DNA from: Piper betle
Taxonomy: Eukaryota > Streptophyta > Magnoliopsida > Piperales > Piperaceae
DNA: 64,000 bases
Assembly: GCA_033002965.1 (NCBI GenBank)
Contig: JAURVB010008678.1
Coordinates: 209,769-273,768 of the forward strand
Direction: 5' to 3'
The notes under the pieces were generated by a model. It worked only from the letters and a program-made list of their open reading frames with translations, had not been told where the DNA came from and did no database searches. Below, in pieces: positions 11,201-23,652 of the stretch. The translations under genes were made by a program, and so were the position numbers. The stretch's first letter is position 1. Each line of letters begins with the position of its first letter.

Positions 11201-11569
11201 GGGGATAATACTAGAATATATTTATTCATTTTACAAAATTTATATATTTTTATTTAATCTAACATCTCACAATGGATGATACTTGTTAATCTTTTTTCAC
11301 GATGAAGGCTGGATAAAAGCTGTCTAAATATAGATAAAGGCTATAAAATATAGTCTTTTGATATATATTTTTAATTTTGGGTTTATAATTCTAAATATTT
11401 TATTTTTTGGAAACGTATACTATTGAATGATGTCTTAGGTATTTTGTAAAGAAAATTGAAACATGGTTGAGACTTGGAAAGACCTTTTACTAATGAGATA
11501 GTTTATATAAATATTTTAATAAACTATTTTTGTTAATTTTAATCTCTATAACTTGATGTTTTCTCCTAA

Positions 11570-12350
11570 ATAAGTTATTTTTGACCATATAATCAAGCTG
11601 GTTTCGAGCTCCCAAGCGAGTTAGTTTCAAGCTAAAAAATGAGCTAGTTTCAAGATATAAAACGAGTAAGTTTAAAGTTCCCGAACGAGCTGATTTTGAG
11701 CTACTCAAAATTAAATAATGTAAGTATATTCAAGTTTGAGTCGAGCTCGAACAATATAAAAATATTCGAGTCAATTTCGAGCATATATATTTAAAACTTG
11801 CTTGATCTCTAGTCGTGCTTGAACGAACTTTGAGCTATTTGAGTCGAATTCAAGCACAAAGTGAGCTCGACTTGCTCATTTAGTAGACTTAATAAGTTTA
11901 ATTATAGGTAGTTATATTTATTTATATACAATAAAATACCAAAATAACATCAACACAGGAATAGCTATGTTGGGAGTGTGTCATCTTAAAGTCATGAAGG
12001 TCATGTGTTCAAATCATTTTTTTGTTGGATACATGCACAAGAAAAATAGAAATTGTAATTGGGCTTGGGCCTATCTTCGAACTCACAAACAAGTTGGGTT
12101 TCGAGCTCACAAACGAGTTGGGCTTCGATCTCATAAATGAACTAGTTTCGAACCCGCCAAAATTAAACAATTAAATGTATTCGAAGACTAGTCGAGTTCG
12201 AATAACATAAAAAATGTTCGAGTCAATTTCGAGCATATATATTAAAAACTTGTTCGATTTCGAGTCGAGTTCAAATGAACTTCGAGCTATTCGAGCCAAA
12301 TTCGAATACTAGTTAAACTCAGCTCGCTCGCTTATTTAATAGCTTTAACG
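11570..12350. mobile_element. Degenerate copies of the CGAGCTCGA MITE
   Basis: Two further related blocks, about 11570-11890 and about 12060-12345, carry GAGCTCGAACA-ATATAAAAA-TATTCGAGTC-type sequence and a GCTCGCTCGC-like right end in the second. Both are diverged and their ends are worn. Confidence 0.55.
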
Positions 12351-13063
12351 CTCACGACAAAACAAGCCAAAGCAACGTAGAAGACAACAAATTAGGCTCT
12401 CCCAACCTGGCCTAAAGCTTACAAATGGACGATGGATGACTTGTTATCTCCCAATGGTAGGATTCCTCTCCCACCTGATCTAGCTGTCAATTGCGGGTAG
12501 ATTCTAGCAACAAGTTTTTTGACCAGTCAGATGATAAAAGACCGTTCGACAATTTGCTTGGATCTTAATATAGATCAGAGTTGCAGGAATCGGCCGATTC
12601 GAATCGGATCGGCAGCGTGTCGATCCGATTTTAGGGCCGAATTGGTCGGCCCCAAATCGGAGCCCAACTTGGCCGATTCACCCCGATTCCGACCAAGTTG
12701 AATCCGATTCGGAATAGGGAAGAATTTGTTTTTTGGGTAAATTACTAAAATACCTTAGGTATGATATTTATTAAATTATTTAAGCATGGGTAAAATTGGA
12801 ATTTTAATTTTAAAAACCTAACGTTAACCCACTCCCCCCACTCCGCCGCCACTCGTCCGCCCTCCGCCGCCACATTTTTGCCGTCCGCCGTGCGTCCCCG
12901 ACTCTGGGCTCGCCTCCAACCGGTCTGCCGACATCGCAACGTCGCCGCCGACGTGTGGCCGGACCGATTCAGCCCTGTGAACGCACAAATCGCCGCCGAC
13001 CTGGCTGCCGACTTGCCCTCTGACCGGCTGCCGATATCGCCTCCGCCCTCGCGATCGGGCCTC

Positions 13064-14219
13064 TGTTAAGTGTTTAAAATATATAATATTTACTCAGGTT
13101 TTTTATATGATTTTGTACTTTCTAGGTATAAATATTATTAATTAGGTGATATTTTTTGCTATATTCTAGTCAATTCATATTTTATTAGATATGCTTAATT
13201 TTGGTGTTTCAATGCAGAAAAAGATGAATAAATTAAGCTTTGGATTTGATTGGTCATGACACTTGGCTCCACCCAATGGCTACAATTCATGGTGTTCAAT
13301 GGAGTCGAATAGTTGGAAACTTGAAGGGACATTATAATTAATTAGACTACGTTGATTTGTGAACACTCTCTTTGAATTTTTGTATCTCCACTTCTATATA
13401 AAGGGGTGGTCATTTGTTGTTATCATATCTCATCTCTTGGCTTCGGAGTGTAGTGAAAGTAGTCTTTTAATTAGTTTTTGTAATTTTTTTCTTTTCATAA
13501 TAAAAATTAGTTTCTTTTTATATTGTTTTCTATTTTTATTATGGAGTAGTATTTTATTTCGTTCTAGAGAAGAATGAAACTTAACATGATTTAATTGAAT
13601 TCATTTCAAGCTCTTACTCTTTTATTCAATCGTATTGTTTGAATTGTCATATTCTTAATGCTAAGAGTAGATTGATCACCTATTTCTTAGATCATGAGGT
13701 TTAATTAGATTTCGGGAGAAATTAATTAGATTAGTCATTGATAATTCATCATACGACGAGTCTTTTGACTTGTTTGTCGTTGTGGTCGGGAGATACACAA
13801 CACCGTATGCGATTGTAAGGCAATTCTTAATGCATTATTTTGTTGATTAATCAATTATCACCGGGAGGTAGAAATTGAGGCAAAATAATAGAAGCATGAA
13901 GGAGCGGGAGCCACCATGTCATATAATTATCCTAGATCGACAATCCGAGGGAATAAAAGATAAGAGTAAGATTTGATGAAGATTAAATTCATGTTAAGGG
14001 AAATTCGACTCTAGAACGAGTTTTATAATTTTAACTCCGCTTTTTATTTAAGTTATTATTTAGATTTCGTTAAGTCAATTATTTCTGTTTTGTTCTTAAT
14101 TTTATTTTCTTTAATTAATTTAAGGAAATTCATCTCTCTGTGGGAACGATACTCTAATTTATCATCATACTACTTGTTTCGACCGTGTATACTTGCATGT
14201 TATTGAAAATAGTCTAACA
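13064..14219 (+). repeat. 5' LTR of Athila copy 1
   Basis: Starts TGTTAAGTGTTTAAAATATA and ends AAAATAGTCTAACA. Contains CTATATAAAGGGGTGG at about 13395, a good TATA-like box. It differs from the 3' LTR by scattered substitutions and short indels, so the insertion is moderately old. Confidence 0.9.
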
Positions 14220-14225
14220 AGTTTT

Positions 14226-14243
14226 TGGCGCCGTTGCCGGAGA
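14226..14243 (+). other. Primer-binding site, tRNA-Asp type
   Basis: TGGCGCCGTTGCCGGAGA is complementary to the 3' end of plant tRNA-Asp (CCCCGGCAACGGCGCCA) with one mismatch at the far end. It lies six bases after the 5' LTR, as expected. Confidence 0.85.
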
Positions 14244-14407
14244 GATCGAATTTTCTTAATTAATTTAGGATTAGAATTTTGAGTGTTTTTCTTTTCTTTT
14301 TAGATTTTAGTGTCTGATTATATTTTTTAAAAAAGGAAAAAATAAACTATATCATTGTCTTCTTCCTTCTATTATTTATTATCATTTGTTTATTAGTACG
14401 GTCACCC

Positions 14408-14746
14408 TTGTCTTCTTGTGATTCAAAGATTGAAAGGACTTTGAGAAACTTGTGTGTCGCTGGAAGAAGAGCACAAGAACCAATAGAGGAAGAAGCCATG
14501 CATTCATGGAGGACTACCAGAGTTTTAGAATTAGATGCACTTACTGCTTTATCTGCTCAGGTCAGTGCTTTAACTAATGAAGTTCAAATTCTTAATATAC
14601 AGAGACAGGTTAAGGCTGTAGAACCAAGGTGTGAATGGTGTGGACAAGGACATTTTACAGGTCAATGTGCAACAGATCAAGTTAATTACGTAGGCAACTT
14701 TATTTGGAACAACAATCCCTATTCCAACACCTACAATGCGGGCTAG
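14408..14746 (+). pseudogene. Athila gag fragment with zinc knuckle
   Basis: The 112-residue frame joins the gag N-terminal piece (IERTLRNLCVAGRRAQEPIE) directly to a C-terminal piece (VLELDALTALSAQVSALTNE). Compared with the intact frame at 32199-34568, about 240 residues containing the core gag domain are deleted. The knuckle CEWCGQGHFTGQC (CX2CX3HX4C) is intact. The frame ends at a TAG where the intact copy has tryptophan (AGW), so it is also truncated by a nonsense change. Confidence 0.85.
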
Positions 14747-14872
14747 TGCAATAACCCCAATTTTTCATGGAATAATTCTTCACAATCGGTTGTTGTCCCC
14801 AATAATCCACCACCACCATCACAACATTATCAACCCCCTTCACTTTCTTTTCAGCAACAACAACAACCAGAT

Positions 14873-15688
14873 TTGGTCCAAATGTTCAATTCCATGCAAC
14901 AAACCATGCAACAAACTATGCAACAATTTATGCAGAATCAGCAGCAACAACAACAACAGTTTATGCAACAAGTTATGGTGCAATTAAACAAGGAACCAAG
15001 TGAGCGACCCAAGGGTGTACTTCCTAGCCAACCAGAACAACCAAGGAATGATGGTCAAGAGCATTGCAAAGCTATAACAACCCATAGTGGTATTACTTTA
15101 CAAGAACCAGTTCAACCCAATGAAGTTAAGGAAAAAGATGAAAAACCAAATAACGAAAATGAACTCAATACATTGGTTAGCTTACTCGGATGCAAAGGGG
15201 ATCAGTTTAGTAATTCATTACATAAATCCATAAATTCTCTTTGTGAAGAAGATATTGATGTGGATGAGATGGTTAAAGTATTAGATTCACAACCAATTTT
15301 GCCTCAACGATTCAAAGTTATGGAAACCTCAGATCTACCATTCCACAAATTGCTGCCATCAATTGAAGTACCACTTATTTTAGAGCTAAAGCAACTTCCA
15401 AAACATCTCAGGTATATTTTCTTAGGGCTTGATGACACTCTTCCTATTATTATATCTTCAGAGCTAACTATATTGCAGAAAGAGAAGCTGATTAAAATAC
15501 TAAAAGATCACAAGTCAGCTATTGCTTGGACTATAGCAGACAAACATGGCATCTGGTGTGGTTGTTGGTCATTTTCTCCTGGACAAAAGTTTTTTCCACA
15601 TGATGCAATTGAAATTAAGACTGAACAAAGGGATCGATCATTTAAAGTCAATAAAGCATGGGTCAAGTCCAAATTCAGTTATTCATGA
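14873..15688 (+). pseudogene. Athila gag tail fused to pol scraps
   Basis: This 271-residue frame starts with the glutamine-rich gag tail (MQQTMQQ repeats). It then jumps to the spacer that precedes reverse transcriptase in Athila pol (LPKHLRYIFLGLDD, then HKSAIAWTIADKHGI) and to what looks like the pol C-terminal tail (HDAIEIKTEQRDRSFKVN). Protease, reverse transcriptase, RNase H and the integrase core are lost through at least two deletions, yet the frame stays open across the junctions. It lacks every catalytic domain. Whether it is translated is unknown. Confidence 0.8.
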
Positions 15689-17099
15689 TAATCATCCACC
15701 GACTAATTGATATGAGGGAGTTCTCTTTCACTTCTTTTTCTTTATTTTTATTTTTGAGGACAATGTTTAGTTTAAGTTTGGGGGTGATGCTTTAATTTTA
15801 GTGCATATTGTTCATGCTTGACTCACGTTTAGATTTAGATATACATATATATATATATATATAGTATAGTTTAGTATAAAAATTTTATTATGCAATGGTA
15901 TTTTAGTCTCTTGGTTCAATGATAGATACATGTGAATTAGTCTTACCTTTCTTGAAAAAACTTGATTAATTGATATGAGGGATGAACTGAGTAAAAGATT
16001 GCATTTGAGAGTTGGTTCTCTACCTTATATTATTTTCACAATCTTTTGGTTTAGATGATTTCAATGAATGTTTTGCAATAAGGATTGTACATGATGGTCA
16101 TGACTTTTAGAATTTGCCCTAGCAACCTTCGAGGCGAAATATTTGGTTTGCCATGTAGATGGAAAATGATATAGGCATTTCTTTTTGATGAGTCTGGGCC
16201 TTTCTTCAAGCCTACCTAATATGAATTATCCTTTCTACACAATTTCATGGCCTTTATTATACGTATTTGTTTGATTACCTTTATTTTAGCCTTGGCCTTT
16301 TATTGAAAATATATCTTGCTGCTTGAGTCCTAGCACCCTAGTGTTTTGAAATCGTTCTAAATTCTAACAAGGATGAAACTTTGAATAGTATAGAGGGAAG
16401 GCATGGCGTGTTATAGAGTGGTGATTGAGTAGATTGTGTGGACTTTCCTGGCACTTTGCTTTGTAAAAGAAAAAAGAAAAAAAAGAGAAAAGAAGAAGAA
16501 ATTGAAAAAAAATGAAAAAGATGAGGCAATGATCCTCCACCAGTAAATACAAGATGAAGCAAGAGTCTTCCACTGGTTTGAAAGAAAAGAGGAAAAGAAA
16601 AAGTGTTCTTATATTGGGTCAATTCGATACTACATTTAAAGAAGTTTGTGTCATATCGCTTGGGGATTTGTTGTACATGTATGTCAGGATTTAGAAAAGA
16701 TTTTTAATTCTAGGGTGCATATTAGCCTCTGATTTTTCTATCTTATTTATCCGATTTTTGGTCCCTAGCCCCTGGCCCCGTTACAACCTATAAAGACCTA
16801 TTGATTCCATTATTTGGCATTGCCTACATTAGTGGAGATGGGAGCGAAAGGTGAACATATTTAACCATGTGCCTGATTGTATTCTCTTGGTTGCATATGA
16901 GAATGATAAGCCAATGGACTATCACACACACACAGAGAGCTTTCTTTTGGATGTGATTGATGAAAGGGAATTTCTGATTTGATTGACATCTTGTTGACTC
17001 TTGAGGGTTTGATTGAGAATCATATGAGAACATAATGAGGACTAAGTATTTTTGTGTAGTAAAATTTTCTTTGTTATGATATTTTGCTCAGGACGTGCA
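15689..17099 (+). other. Athila copy 1 non-coding 3' region
   Basis: AT-rich internal sequence without domains. It contains GAGGACAATG then AGTTTAAGTTTGGGGGTG at 15750-15787, an extra polypurine-like motif commonly seen downstream of Athila pol. It also has a (TA)n run near 15843-15862 and a purine-rich stretch at 16468-16530. No env-like frame is present. Confidence 0.6.
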
Positions 17100-17115
17100 A
17101 AGTTTAAGTTTGGGG
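17100..17115 (+). other. Polypurine tract of Athila copy 1
   Basis: AAGTTTAAGTTTGGGG immediately precedes the TGTTAAG start of the 3' LTR, matching the usual Athila plus-strand primer position. Confidence 0.8.
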
Positions 17116-18271
17116 TGTTAAGTGTTTAAAATATACAATATTTACTCATGTTTTTAATATGATTTTGTACTTTCTAGGTATAAATATTATTAATTAGGTA
17201 ATATTTTTCGTTATATTCTAGTCAATTAATATTTTATTAGATATGCTTAATTTTGGTGTTTCAATGCAGAAAAAGATGAATAAATTAAGCTTTGGATTTG
17301 ATTGGTCACGACATTTGGCCCCATCCAATGGCTACAATTCATGGTGTTCAATGGAGTCGAACAGTTGGAAACTTGAAGGGACATTATAATTAATTAGACT
17401 ATGTCGATTTGTGAACACTCTCTTCGAATTCTTGTATCTCCACTTCTATATAAAGGGGTGGTCATTTGTTGTTATCATATCTCATCTCTTGGCTTCAGAG
17501 TGTAGTGAAAGTAGTCAGTTAATTAGTTTTTGTAATTTTTTTCTTTCATAATAAAAATTAGTTTCTTTTTTATATTGTTTTCTATTTTTATTATGGAGTA
17601 GTATTTTATTTCGTTCTAGAGAAGAATGAAACTTAACATGATTTAATTGAATTCATTTCAAGCTCTTACTCTTTTATTCAATCGGATTGTTTGAATTGTC
17701 ATATTCTTAATGCTAAGAGTAGATTGATCACCTATTTCTTAGATCATGAGGTTTAATTAGATTTCGGGAGAAATTAATTAGATTAGTCATTGATAATTCA
17801 TCATACGACGAGTCTTTTGACTTGTTTGTCGTTGTGGTCGGAAGATACACAACACCGTATGCGATTGTAATGCAATTCTTAATGCATTATTTTGTTGATT
17901 AATCAATTATCACCGGGAGGTAGAAATTGAGGCAAAATAATAGAAGCATGAAGGAGCGGGAGCCACCATGTCATATAATTATCCTAGCTCGACAATCTGA
18001 GGGAATAAAAGATAAGAGTAAGATTTGATGAAGATTAAATTCATGTTAAGGGAAATTCGACTCTAGAACGAGTTTTATAATTTTAACTCCGCTTTTTATT
18101 TAAGTTATTATTTAGATTTCGTTAAGTCAATTATTTCTGTTTTGTTCTTAATTTTATTTTCTTTAATTAATTTAAGGAAATTCATCTCTCTGTGGGAACG
18201 ATACTTTAATTTATCATCATACTACTTGTTTCGACCGTGTATACTTACATGTTATTGAAAATAGTCTAACA
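17116..18271 (+). repeat. 3' LTR of Athila copy 1
   Basis: 1156 bp, the same length as the 5' LTR. Starts TGTTAAGTGTTTAAAATATAC and ends AAAATAGTCTAACA. Followed by ACCTC, nearly matching GCCTC before the 5' LTR. Confidence 0.9.
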
Positions 18272-18739
18272 ACCTCCGATGTGTGGCCGGCCGACAGTGC
18301 AGTGGCCGCGAGACTCGCCGCCAATCGGGCCGCCGCCGGCGGTGGGGGGTAAAGAGCGGAGGGTGGCATTCTCGTAATTAAAAGTTGACTCGAGTCTAAC
18401 TCGAGTCAAAAATAATAATTAATTTTAAAAAATTTTAAAGAATCTTAAAAAATATTTAAAAATATCATAAACTATAATACACAGAATAATATCAAAATAA
18501 CATCAATACCTAATTTTAATATATTTATATTATGAAATGTTAAATTATTATATATGATCGATTAAACTAATTTGGACCGATTCAATTGAACCGATTCTTA
18601 TCCGATTTAGACCGATTCCGACTGCATCAAAAACCGATTCCGATTCCGATTCCGATTTATGCAACGATGATATAGACCCAATCCTGCATATAAATGTCTT
18701 ATCCATCACTCTTTATTGTAAGAGTGCTTATCTTCGATT

Positions 18740-19268
18740 GGGGTGAGCATTAGGCCGAATAGATTAAATTAAATTAATTAAATCTTATGTAGCAACTAAA
18801 TTTTATAACTGAACTGAATTAAAATGGTTTGGTTAATTCAGTTTGTAACCGAACAACTAAATTATATTATAAGCTATTAAAAAAATATTTTTTATTTAAT
18901 TAAAATTATATCATCATTTTAGTAAACATTACTATTTAATATGTATTTTTAAATGTATAAATCACATTAAATAAATAAAATTTAATCATAAAAATATTAT
19001 AAGTTCATGATAATTAACACAAATATAGAATTTGAAATATTTTTTAAAAATTTGGTTAATTTGGGTTGGTTCATAAAATATAGATTTTAAAATATTTTTT
19101 ATAAAGTTCAGTTAATTTGGGTCAGTTTTGTTCCGAACTGAAATATTAACCTACAGTTCGATTTGTTTACGACCCTACTAAAAACGGGATCAAAATATTT
19201 TAGACCAGAATGAAATTATTAATTTTTTTTGGTTCGGATCGGTTTCGGTTTTCGCCGTGCTCACCCCT
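18740..19268. mobile_element. MITE with GGGGTGAGCA ends, 529 bp
   Basis: Starts GGGGTGAGCATTAGGCC and ends CGCCGTGCTCACCCCT, giving a 10-bp perfect terminal inverted repeat. Flanks are ATCTTCGATT (18730-18739) and ATCCTCGATT (19269-19278), a 9-10-bp direct repeat with one change. The interior is AT-rich with no frame. The duplication length suggests a MULE-type MITE, although hAT cannot be excluded. Confidence 0.75.
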
Positions 19269-19278
19269 ATCCTCGATT

Positions 19279-19655
19279 GAACTGATTCCAAGTGAGATTT
19301 TGACAATTTTTCGGTCGTCAATTGCTGCTTCAACTTCCCCCCACTGGACCTTCCATAATGTGACTTGATCTACAGAGGAGGTTGACAGATTGAGCCGCAT
19401 GCGGCGTTACTCGTGTAACCTAGTGAGATGTCATATTGTATCACCACCTAATAAGGTTAGAAATCATCGTGACCATTGCTTGAGATGAGACTAGCATACG
19501 ACCGACCCTAAATATGTCTCTACCTTTTAGTACCTTGCTCTAGGCATTTTATTTGCTGGTGATTTGCTGTGTTCATTTTAAGCAGTATGCCTTGCATTTT
19601 AAAGAGCTCTTTTCAAAAGGTACCATCACAGTCATTCACGGTCCTCGTGTTTAAG
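19279..19655. other. Unassigned stretch
   Basis: Ordinary base composition between two DNA elements. No convincing reading frame on either strand beyond short chance frames, and no repeats. Confidence 0.45.
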
Positions 19656-19659
19656 CATG

Positions 19660-20465
19660 GGTTGTAATAATTGGCTAATTTTACTTAGAATTAGCCGATT
19701 TAAATCGAATCGGAAGCAATTCGTGTCAAAAAATTAGGTAAATCGGTCTTTGGCTTACATTAGTCTGTAAATTGGCCAATTCAAACTAATTTGAACCTAT
19801 TTGAACTGAGCCAATTCAAACCAATTTGAACTTATTTGAGCCGATTTCAAATGGTTGCAATGAGGCGGCGAAAGGGGCGACGGGCAATTGGGGGGGGGGG
19901 CTTGGGGGGCAATGGCGGCAGGGGATGGGGCAACAAGGGTGGCGATTGGGCGACACGGGATAGGGCGACAAGGGCGGTGATGGGGCGGCACGTGGGCCCA
20001 AACAAGTGGGGGCAAGGGGGGGCTAAAAGGGCGACAGGCGGCGAGGGTGGTGGGGTGGGTCGGGAGGCGATGGGGAGGGGGATGGGGCGGGGCCAGCGGG
20101 GAGGCGGGGTGGCGATCGAGCGGAGGTAAATGATGGGTGGTATTAGGGAGAGAGAAGGGGGGAAGAAATAACAAGTGGTATTCTCGTAATTAAAAATTGA
20201 CTTTATTCTGATTAGAGTAAAAAATAATAATTAACTCTAAATAATTCAAAAAAATAAAAAAATAGAAAAAATATCATAAAATATAATACACATCATAACA
20301 TAAAAATAACAATAAAATGATATGTTTTATAACTAATATCCTACCAATTTTGATTAAGTGAAATTTTTGTATAGAATCATTTTGGACTAATTCAACTAAA
20401 CTGATTTAGACCGATTCAATCCAATTTAGTGATTCCGTCAAAAACCGATTCAGAGGTCCCACGAT
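19660..20465. mobile_element. MULE-like element 2, uninterrupted relative
   Basis: It has the same plan as 12577-18669: AATCGG-rich left arm starting near GGGTTGTAATAATTGG, a GC-rich core (19860-20130), TATTCTCGTAATTAAAAATTGA and TAAAAAATAATAATTAA, then an ACCGATTCA-rich right arm ending near GGTCCCACGATAC. No clear target duplication was found, so exact ends are approximate. The GC-rich core gives long frames on both strands (glycine/arginine or proline-rich) that are compositional artefacts. Confidence 0.6.
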
Positions 20466-20895
20466 ACTTTTATAATTATCACTTTATTAGGTTCTTTGAG
20501 CATGACACAACCGTATTGTGATACTGGTAAGTGTCATCAGTAGAGCCAGCTAAGGGAGACATCCCAGAGGATCCCCGATAGCTTCACAAACTCAAATTGG
20601 GCCAACGTAAGTACCACACGTGAACTTAGGATCAACTCTCCACCATTATCTTACTCCATCTTCTCATGTCTCCATGGAAGGGAGTCTACTACCATGGTAT
20701 ATTTTTGTTGCTTGTAGATGACAACCTAATCAATCCCTTAACAAATAAGACTCAACGCAAGGCAAAAGTAAACCCAAATAAGTAATCCCAAGATAATCAA
20801 ACTAATGGCCAAATAAAATGCTTTCAGTCAATATGAAAAATGAGAGAACTGAACAGTTGACTTCTCGATCTGGTCCTGCAAAAGAGAGCGTCCTA
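20466..20895. other. Unassigned stretch
   Basis: No gene or repeat recognised. Confidence 0.4.
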
Positions 20896-21069
20896 TATCA
20901 ACAATAGCTGATATTCCAAAGTCAGCTAAATTTAATGTGACCCTTGGATTACATGGATGGTTGGATATAAAGGTAATTTTGTCTAAATTATAAAAAATAC
21001 AACCATGTAATCTAAAGGGACGGCTAGATTTACATGTTGCTGATATTGTTATATCAACTGTTGTTGATA
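20896..21069. mobile_element. Small MITE, 174 bp
   Basis: Left end TATCAACAATAGCTGATATT and right end, inverted, TATCAACAACAGTTGATAT pair imperfectly, and inverse similarity continues inward (GGATTACATGG against GATTACATGGT). CTA flanks both sides, a 3-bp duplication. The size and structure suggest a Tourist- or CACTA-like MITE; the superfamily is uncertain. Confidence 0.65.
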
Positions 21070-23195
21070 CTAAGAAATCTCATTATGTGGAGTGATTTTC
21101 AAATGAAGGTAGTACTTATGAATGAATCACATTAGTTTTATTTATGTGGTGAATAAATTGTAATGGGATGTTTACATATATACATTCTCACAATCCTTTA
21201 GAGAGCAAGTGGGAATGTATTCCAAGCAACCATTAATTTGTTAGGGTTTTAACAAACAAAATAACCAAACACAATGTTGAGTGTGTGAAAAGGCCAACCA
21301 ATATAGGATAACCCACACATTAGTGGAAACTTTCCAAATTGAAATAAAACTACAACCAAAAACATGAAATGGGTATAGTTACTCCACATTACAAACCATA
21401 GGCAAAAGGTAGAGAAGGATAAGAAATAAACTACAGTTGGTCTTGTCGAAGAACCCAGAGTCATGTCTTCTCCTCACAACGAACAATTTCTCTTTCTTTT
21501 CTCACATGCACCACCAATAGTGACCCATCTAGATTTGCAACTGCAACTTCTAACTAGAATTGTAAAACCCATGACTCGAGTCAGGGTTTTACGTTACTGA
21601 ACCAGTCGGTTCGACCGTTGGTTTGAGTCGAGTCAGTTTCATGAACCGCGTGTTGAGTCGAGGCCAGCCTTGAGTTATGGGCGATGAGAGTTAGGTGTAC
21701 CTGACTATATGATGATAACGTCGAGAAGATGGTGAGAAATGAGTTATCAGAATATATGAAAGTATGTAGTATTTTTTTTTATATGTTTGATCGTAGAAAT
21801 AGTTTTAGGCCGAATAACGCATTAGGACGTGTTGGATTATATTCGGGTGGGTTATTAGTTATAGAGCATATCATTTGGATGTTGTTGTGTTTGTTTTATT
21901 TTATGAGATTTTTTCATATTTTTCTAGATTTTTAGAATTTATTACGAACTAGTTATTATTTTGACTCAAGCTAGGAATCGAGTCGATACTTGTTTACTGA
22001 GTTTGCCACTAAGAGTGTTTTTCTCCTTTCCTCGACACTATCCCCTCCCAAAAACCCTCGCCGCCCACTGTGGTCGCCGCTGGCGTTGCTACCGACACCG
22101 CACTGCCGCTGATCAACGCTGCCCTGCCCCGTCGTGCTGTCGCCGTGTTGCCACGACCCACCCGGCCACCGTCTTACCGCCACAATACCGGAATCGCCGA
22201 AATCTCCCCGATGTTTCCCCCTTACCTAGTACCACTGTTGAAGGCGGCCGTGGGCCTGTTCGAAGTGACCGACTGCCCGACCGAACTCGACGCCGCCGCC
22301 GGCGGTCATCGCTGCTGTGGCCGTCCATGCCGTCACCACCATTGGGACAAGCTCACCGAGCCGGCGCTAACCCTTACCCCTGATTGCCCTGCCGGAACAG
22401 TTGCTAGAAAACCGTCGGGAGGGACAGTCACCGGAAAACCGTCAGAAGTTGCCGAAAAATTGGATTCACCCAAATTCGTTTGAAATCACCTGATCTTTCG
22501 CGGAATCCCTCCAATTGAACCCTATCAAACTTCGGATGCCATAGGGTGCCAAATTCGAGCCACAAACCCTATGAGGTATAATTTATTTTAACTTAATTAT
22601 TTAAAAGTATTGATTATTAGAATTGCATGCTAGGATTGATGTATTGCGTGTTATGATTATATGTATAAATGTAGAATTGATTAAGGATAAAATGTGAAAT
22701 TTGTTTGATTGAGTGGTGTTAAAAATGGAGGCTTAGAAACTAATTAGGGTAACTACGTAACGATAATGATCTAATGCAAACTAGCCTAAGTAGACTTGCT
22801 AGAATTGATATAGATTGATGTGTGTTGATTGATGCGTGATGGATGTATGTGTGATATAGGATGTATGACGGCATCATGAGCGGGCGTTAATATTTAGTTT
22901 TGATGTGTAGCTACGGAGTAGGAGCTCGTTGCCTAGGCGTGAGGATACGCTTGGAGCTTCTACCAGGTCCATTTAGGACTTGTTCCCTGTTTTTACGCTA
23001 CTCTATTGTGTATTTGATTTATCATGTGCAGGACGAGTTAAGTGACGTTTTATCGGATCCCACTTAACTTGGGCCATTTAGCCAACGATTTTTCGGATTA
23101 ATAACCCTCGAGGATGAGATCCCTCGAGTTTGTTTTCGAACTTCAGATCCAGCTCACGATGCCTTCGGGCCTATTGTATAAATCCCAACCTAGAC

Positions 23196-23206
23196 CTATA
23201 TATATG
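23196..23206 (+). promoter_or_regulatory. TATA-like box of LTR copy 2
   Basis: CTATATATATG at the position homologous to the TATA-like boxes of the other copies, about 450 bp upstream of the hairpin. Confidence 0.45.
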
Positions 23207-23652
23207 TATAATTTCGTGTTTTCAGTGAGAGATTGAATGAGGGAAATCCAACTACCGTGCTACGCGAGCGGGCACGTGTGAGTTGATAGTGGGCTCTGGA
23301 ATGGTGTGCGGGACGTTTCATTCCCGAGGGATCCTGACAACTCCACCTTGAGTTCCTCAAACCCGGAGAAGTGTGGAGGTTCACGGGTACTGCAATGCAG
23401 TGCATGTCTAGACTTGTGGTTTCAAAGGGTACTAAAGGCGACTGCCTGAGAGTGCTTGGCCTTTGTGCTCAAAGCCAGGAGTAATATGGAAGGTGTAGAG
23501 GGCGAAAAGGAATGAGATTTGATGCGAGAAGCGATAGAGAAATAGCTAAGGTATGAGAATGAGAAAGAAAGGGGGACGCTGTCGACCCGAGGGCGATGGC
23601 TCCCATATGTGCCCTGACAAGAGTTCTTGAGGAAGTATAGGGTTTTCATTCA

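Larger units (their letters stand above)
13064..18271 (+). mobile_element. Athila-type Ty3/gypsy element, internally deleted (copy 1)
   Basis: Two 1156-bp LTRs (13064-14219 and 17116-18271) are near-identical by eye. A tRNA-Asp-type primer site follows the 5' LTR and a polypurine tract precedes the 3' LTR. Flanks are GCCTC and ACCTC. The internal region is only about 2.9 kb: most of gag, the protease, reverse transcriptase, RNase H and most of integrase are missing. The Athila assignment rests on the gag sequence shared with 32199-34568 and on the primer-site type. It could only move with proteins supplied by another element. Confidence 0.9.
12577..18669. mobile_element. MULE-like element split by an Athila insertion
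   Basis: The outer ends are AGAGTTGCAGGAATCGG (left) and, read inverted, CATCGTTGCATAAATCGG (right), forming an imperfect terminal inverted repeat. Flanks are ATATAGATC (12568-12576) and ATATAGACC (18670-18678), a 9-bp duplication with one change, as in Mutator-like elements. The interior is a GC-rich block and AATCGG-rich arms. No transposase is visible. The Athila element at 13064-18271 interrupts the GC-rich core. Without that insertion the element would be about 0.9 kb. Confidence 0.75.

Noticed and set aside
19797..20174. 125-residue proline/histidine-rich frame, minus strand
   Set aside because: An antisense reading of the GGGGCGG-rich core of a MULE-like element, mirrored by glycine/arginine frames on the plus strand.
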